Of a stretch of 53,013 bases of DNA, positions 50,242-53,013 are shown in pieces. The number at the start of each line of letters is the position of its first letter. Positions within the stretch are counted from its first letter, which is position 1. Below the pieces are notes generated by a model that worked only from the letters and a program-made list of their open reading frames with translations, did no database searches and was not told the origin of the DNA. A program made the translations under genes and the position numbers. The stretch comes from an uncultured Bacilli bacterium (GTDB lineage Bacteria > Bacillota_I > Bacilli_A > RF39 > UBA660), in the NCBI GenBank assembly GCA_910576795.1, contig CAJTIX010000008.1, positions 1 to 53,013 of the forward strand, given 5' to 3'.

Positions 50242-51831
50242 CTACCTCTCATTAAAAATATCTGGTAAATCATTTTCCAGTAATACATATGTATTTTTTT
50301 CACTCAATGTTTGCATCAAAGGGAATGCCTCTTTTACATCATTGAGAACATATATATTTTTTTCATTATATTTTTTCTTAATTAATGCTTTATAAATTGG
50401 TTCTGTTTGTTTTTCACCAACTAAAATAACCGCATCTGCAACTTCAGAAATCTGCTCTCCAAAAGTAGCATTGAGTTTATCCTGCTCTATTCCCATTTCA
50501 ATCATTCCTGGTGTTACAACTATTTTTTTACCTGGCATTAAAGCAAGTGTATCCAAAGCCATTTTTGCACCAACTGGATTTGAGTTGTATGCATCATCTA
50601 TTATATTTATATTCCCCATTTTTTTCATTTCTAAACGGTGTTCTACTGGTTTTACTTTTTTCACACCTGCTTGTAATTGTTCTATGGTCATTCCAAATTC
50701 ATGTCCCAAGGCAATTCCCGCTAATATATTATAAACATTAGCTTGTCCTAATAGTTGTGTTGTAAAATGATATTCCTTTTTATCTCCTTTGAAAACAACA
50801 TCAAATGCAGTACCATCGCAATTCAACTCAATATTAGTTGCACGTACATCTGCTTTTTCAGTTTCAATTCCAATCCAAACAATTTTACAATTATTTTTTA
50901 GTTTATAACTTACTTGTAATGGATCATCGGCATTCAAAACACCAATTCCATCTTGTGGTAAGGATTCAATTAATTCAAATTTACCTTTTTGAATATTTTT
51001 TTGGGAACCAAAACTTTCCAAATGAGCTGTTCCAATTTTCGTTAAAATTCCATATTGTGGATGTACTAAATCACAAAGTTCTTGGATTTCACCTTGTTTA
51101 AAAGCACCCATTTCGGCGATTAAAATATCATTAAATTTATCCAAATGATTATTGATTGTAATGATTAAACCCAAAGGTGTATTGAAGTTTTTTGGTGTAG
51201 GTAAAGCATTATATTTCATATTCAAAATATCACTTAAAATATTTTTACTGCTAGTTTTTCCATAACTACCTGTAACTCCAATGACTTTTATATTCATACT
51301 ATTTAATTTCTTAACGGCTTTTCTTTTAAATCCTATTTTTATTGCTTTTTCAATTGGATAATTGATTCCGTTTGCAATATAAATCATATAATAATTCATA
51401 TAGGAAAGTAATCCAATAATGAGATAATAAACAACAACATATTTTGCTTGATATAAAACCACCATACCTATAATAGGTAAAAGATAAATAACAAAAATCG
51501 TTACAAATAAACGTTTTACACGTTTGGTGAACTTCAAAGGTAATTTATTTTGCTCTTTACCTTCTTGGTGTAACAGAATCAGTGATAGCACTGTATAAAG
51601 GGTTACAAACAATATCATAGTCCATACATCTGTTAATAGAAATCCAAAACCAAATATGAAAAACAAAAGTTCAAAACTACCAAAAACAGTTTTTTTGTGT
51701 TTCCAAATCCATTTGATATAACGGTTTCCCTCATTGTACCAATTTTGTTGTAACATATGTACTGATTTTTTGGATTTAATCCATAAATAAATAAAAAATG
51801 GAATCAAAGAAATAATAAATTTTACTAACAT
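50242..51831 (-). CDS. murF: MurF-type ligase with N-terminal membrane domain
   Basis: This is a 529-residue Mur ligase that adds D-Ala-D-Ala to UDP-MurNAc-tripeptide. The catalytic part (about 170-529) is typical: ATP loop VIGVTGSYGKTSSKN, then NFNTPLG, EMGAFKQGEI, AHLESFGSQ, LNADDP, NVYNILAGIA, DAYNSNPVGA and VVTPGMIEMG. The usual N-terminal substrate-binding domain is absent. Residues 1-165 instead form about five membrane helices, so the enzyme is probably tethered to the membrane. It lies upstream of ddl and 10 bases downstream of the hydrolase gene, as one operon. It could be a second MurF-like ligase if a canonical murF exists elsewhere. Confidence 0.92.
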   Translation of the reverse strand: MLVKFIISLIPFFIYLWIKSKKSVHMLQQNWYNEGNRYIKWIWKHKKTVFGSFELLFFIFGFGFLLTDVWTMILFVTLYTVLSLILLHQEGKEQNKLPLKFTKRVKRLFVTIFVIYLLPIIGMVVLYQAKYVVVYYLIIGLLSYMNYYMIYIANGINYPIEKAIKIGFKRKAVKKLNSMNIKVIGVTGSYGKTSSKNILSDILNMKYNALPTPKNFNTPLGLIITINNHLDKFNDILIAEMGAFKQGEIQELCDLVHPQYGILTKIGTAHLESFGSQKNIQKGKFELIESLPQDGIGVLNADDPLQVSYKLKNNCKIVWIGIETEKADVRATNIELNCDGTAFDVVFKGDKKEYHFTTQLLGQANVYNILAGIALGHEFGMTIEQLQAGVKKVKPVEHRLEMKKMGNINIIDDAYNSNPVGAKMALDTLALMPGKKIVVTPGMIEMGIEQDKLNATFGEQISEVADAVILVGEKQTEPIYKALIKKKYNEKNIYVLNDVKEAFPLMQTLSEKNTYVLLENDLPDIFNER

Positions 51832-51841
51832 ACTTAACCTC

Positions 51842-52570
51842 TCAATCTAAAAAATTACGTAAAATAGAATTGGTTTTTCCAACATATTCCAAATAAGCAT
51901 AATGGGTTGCATTTTCATATACTACAACACCTGAATCTGGTATTAACGCTTCTAGTTCATAAGCCCTTTCTACAGGAACAGCTTCATCCAAATCTCCCCA
52001 TATAATCAAAGTTGGACATTTTATTTTTTTGACATTTTCTGTAATATCCAAATTGACAGTATTTACTAAAATAGCACGCATTCTAGGACTAGCATTTCGA
52101 TAATCTGTAGAACCAATATGTTTTTTGGCAAATTGTTCTAATTTATTTAATCCTGGAATTTTTTTAAGTGTCTTTAATGTTTTTGTCTTTAAAGATAATT
52201 TGGTAATTTCCTTTTTAAAGGGAGAACCAAATAATATCAATTTGGAAACTGGATATTGACTAGCATATAATAAACTTATTTTACCCCCAAAGGAATGTCC
52301 TATCAATATCGGATTTTCTATTTTTAATTGTCCTAAAAATTCATGGATACAATCTACATAATCTTGTACCGTAAAATCAAATGTTGGCTCACTACTTTCT
52401 CCATACCCTGGTAAGTCCAATATTATAATTTCATGCGAATCTTGTAAAGGATCTGCGATTGGTTGCATCATCTCTATATTTTGTCCCCATCCATGTAAAA
52501 ATACAATGGGATTTTTTTTTACCCCATATCTTACATAGTGAATATCAACATCTCGTATTTTGATTTCCAT
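51842..52570 (-). CDS. Alpha/beta hydrolase in the murF-ddl operon
   Basis: This is a 242-residue serine hydrolase. The fold motifs are HGWGQNIEMMQP (oxyanion), ILIGHSFGGKIS (nucleophile elbow Gly-His-Ser-Phe-Gly), the acid Asp in IWGDLDEAVP and the His in YENATHYAYLE, so the triad is complete. The substrate is unknown. The tight operon with murF and ddl suggests a role on cell-wall precursors or lipids, or simple co-regulation. I chose ATG 52568-52570 (MEIKIRD) with GGTGAAG upstream. A longer frame to 52627 lacks a ribosome-binding site. Confidence 0.9.
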   Translation of the reverse strand: MEIKIRDVDIHYVRYGVKKNPIVFLHGWGQNIEMMQPIADPLQDSHEIIILDLPGYGESSEPTFDFTVQDYVDCIHEFLGQLKIENPILIGHSFGGKISLLYASQYPVSKLILFGSPFKKEITKLSLKTKTLKTLKKIPGLNKLEQFAKKHIGSTDYRNASPRMRAILVNTVNLDITENVKKIKCPTLIIWGDLDEAVPVERAYELEALIPDSGVVVYENATHYAYLEYVGKTNSILRNFLD

Positions 52571-52730
52571 ATGCTTCACCATAATTATTATACATGATTT
52601 TGTTTGAAAATTAAACATATTTTTCAACTTTTGACATAAGAAAAGGAAAATCTGTCATTTTCCTCCTATTTTATATATCGTTTATGGAAATCTGTTTTTA
52701 CATAAATAAATTTTCTGATTTCTATAGCAA

Positions 52731-53006
52731 TTATATTTTTTTCATTTTTTGTATTTCGGTTTCTTCTGATGCAACAGTGTTATCTAAATTATTTGCATCA
52801 AATGAATCTAATATTTGTCGAATTTCTGAGGCATCTTTACTGTCAGATTGAAGCAATCGTTTCATTTTCAGCATTTTATTCTTTAAATCAATATTAATAA
52901 TAATTTTTTCAAATAGGTCAATATAGAATAGATTTTGTGTGTAATAAATTGCTACTTTTAATTCTTCTATTGGTGCTCCTTTAATATCGCGTGCAAATTT
53001 ATACAT
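52731..53006 (-). CDS. Small helical protein at the right edge, possibly incomplete
   Basis: This is a 91-residue frame starting at ATG 53004-53006, only seven bases from the window edge. The true start may lie outside. The product begins MYKFARDIKGAPIEELKVAI and is helical and charged, with an acidic C-terminal tail (DNTVASEETEIQKMKKI). No family is recognised. The gap to the hydrolase gene (52571-52730) holds an AT-rich stretch with possible terminator-like AGGAAAATCTG but nothing I can name with confidence. Confidence 0.6.
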   Translation of the reverse strand: MYKFARDIKGAPIEELKVAIYYTQNLFYIDLFEKIIINIDLKNKMLKMKRLLQSDSKDASEIRQILDSFDANNLDNTVASEETEIQKMKKI

Positions 53007-53013
53007 ATATTCT

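Noticed and set aside
1..53013. CRISPR arrays, rRNA genes, origin-like DnaA boxes, T-box or known metabolite riboswitches
   Set aside because: No regularly spaced repeats, rRNA segments, box clusters or recognisable riboswitch cores were seen on either strand by reading.

Overview
The window is about 53 kb of very AT-rich DNA from a low-GC Bacillota, most likely a gut-type lineage of Bacilli or a related group. The supporting signs are a sporulation gene (spoIIP) beside yqxA and lepA as in Bacillus, sigma-A-like promoters with strong Shine-Dalgarno sites, and many Rho-independent terminators. TGA is used as a stop (for example in lepA and in the ATGA overlaps of arsR/cadA and copZ/copA), so the standard bacterial code applies. 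Most genes lie on the minus strand.

Layout. 1-6.1 kb: spoIIP, a yqxA-like gene, an unrecognised 347-residue protein, lepA, then two (perhaps three) proteins made of repeated helix-turn-helix units. 6.1-7.5 kb: a solitary TnpB insertion with a probable omega-RNA end, inserted upstream of spoIIP. 7.6-12.7 kb: guanylate kinase, a small unknown protein, a polysaccharide deacetylase with Ig-like domains, a TraB/GumN-type lipoprotein and a ClpX-like ATPase without a zinc finger. 12.7-16.9 kb: a heterodimeric ABC exporter whose promoter carries a perfect dyad. 17-22.5 kb: two large unknown helical proteins around an ArsR/CadA-type zinc/cadmium export operon and a guanylate-kinase paralogue. 22.7-27 kb: two short-chain dehydrogenases and the copZ-copA copper export pair. 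27-30 kb: an MmcQ/YjbR protein followed by an ABC-F operon with a six-codon leader peptide and alternative RNA hairpins. 30-35.9 kb: accessory genes (thioredoxin-fold protein, XRE regulator, Ig-like lipoprotein, GNAT-YoaP, GrpB, GyrI-like, HD hydrolase, DUF488-like). 36 kb: a candidate type I toxin gene enclosed by a long inverted repeat, next to tRNA-Met. 36.4-41.7 kb: two zinc-ribbon membrane proteins, uvrC and a YigZ-family gene. 41.8-44 kb: tRNA-Lys and tRNA-Arg followed by an eroded accessory patch (unknown gene, broken small gene, dinD pseudogene). 44-49 kb: small unknowns, hsp20, a lipoprotein with a duplicated domain, a FAD/Rieske oxidoreductase and a kinase-like protein. 49-52.6 kb: ddl, murF and an alpha/beta hydrolase, a cell-wall precursor operon. 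A possibly incomplete small gene closes the window.

The two strongest new signals are the ABC-F leader/attenuator at 29222-29296 and the small hydrophobic-peptide locus at 35924-36200, whose mRNA ends can pair with each other and which is faced by an antisense-strand terminator. A third pattern is that two accessory patches lie directly downstream of tRNA genes and each ends in an orphan copy of the tRNA trailer sequence.
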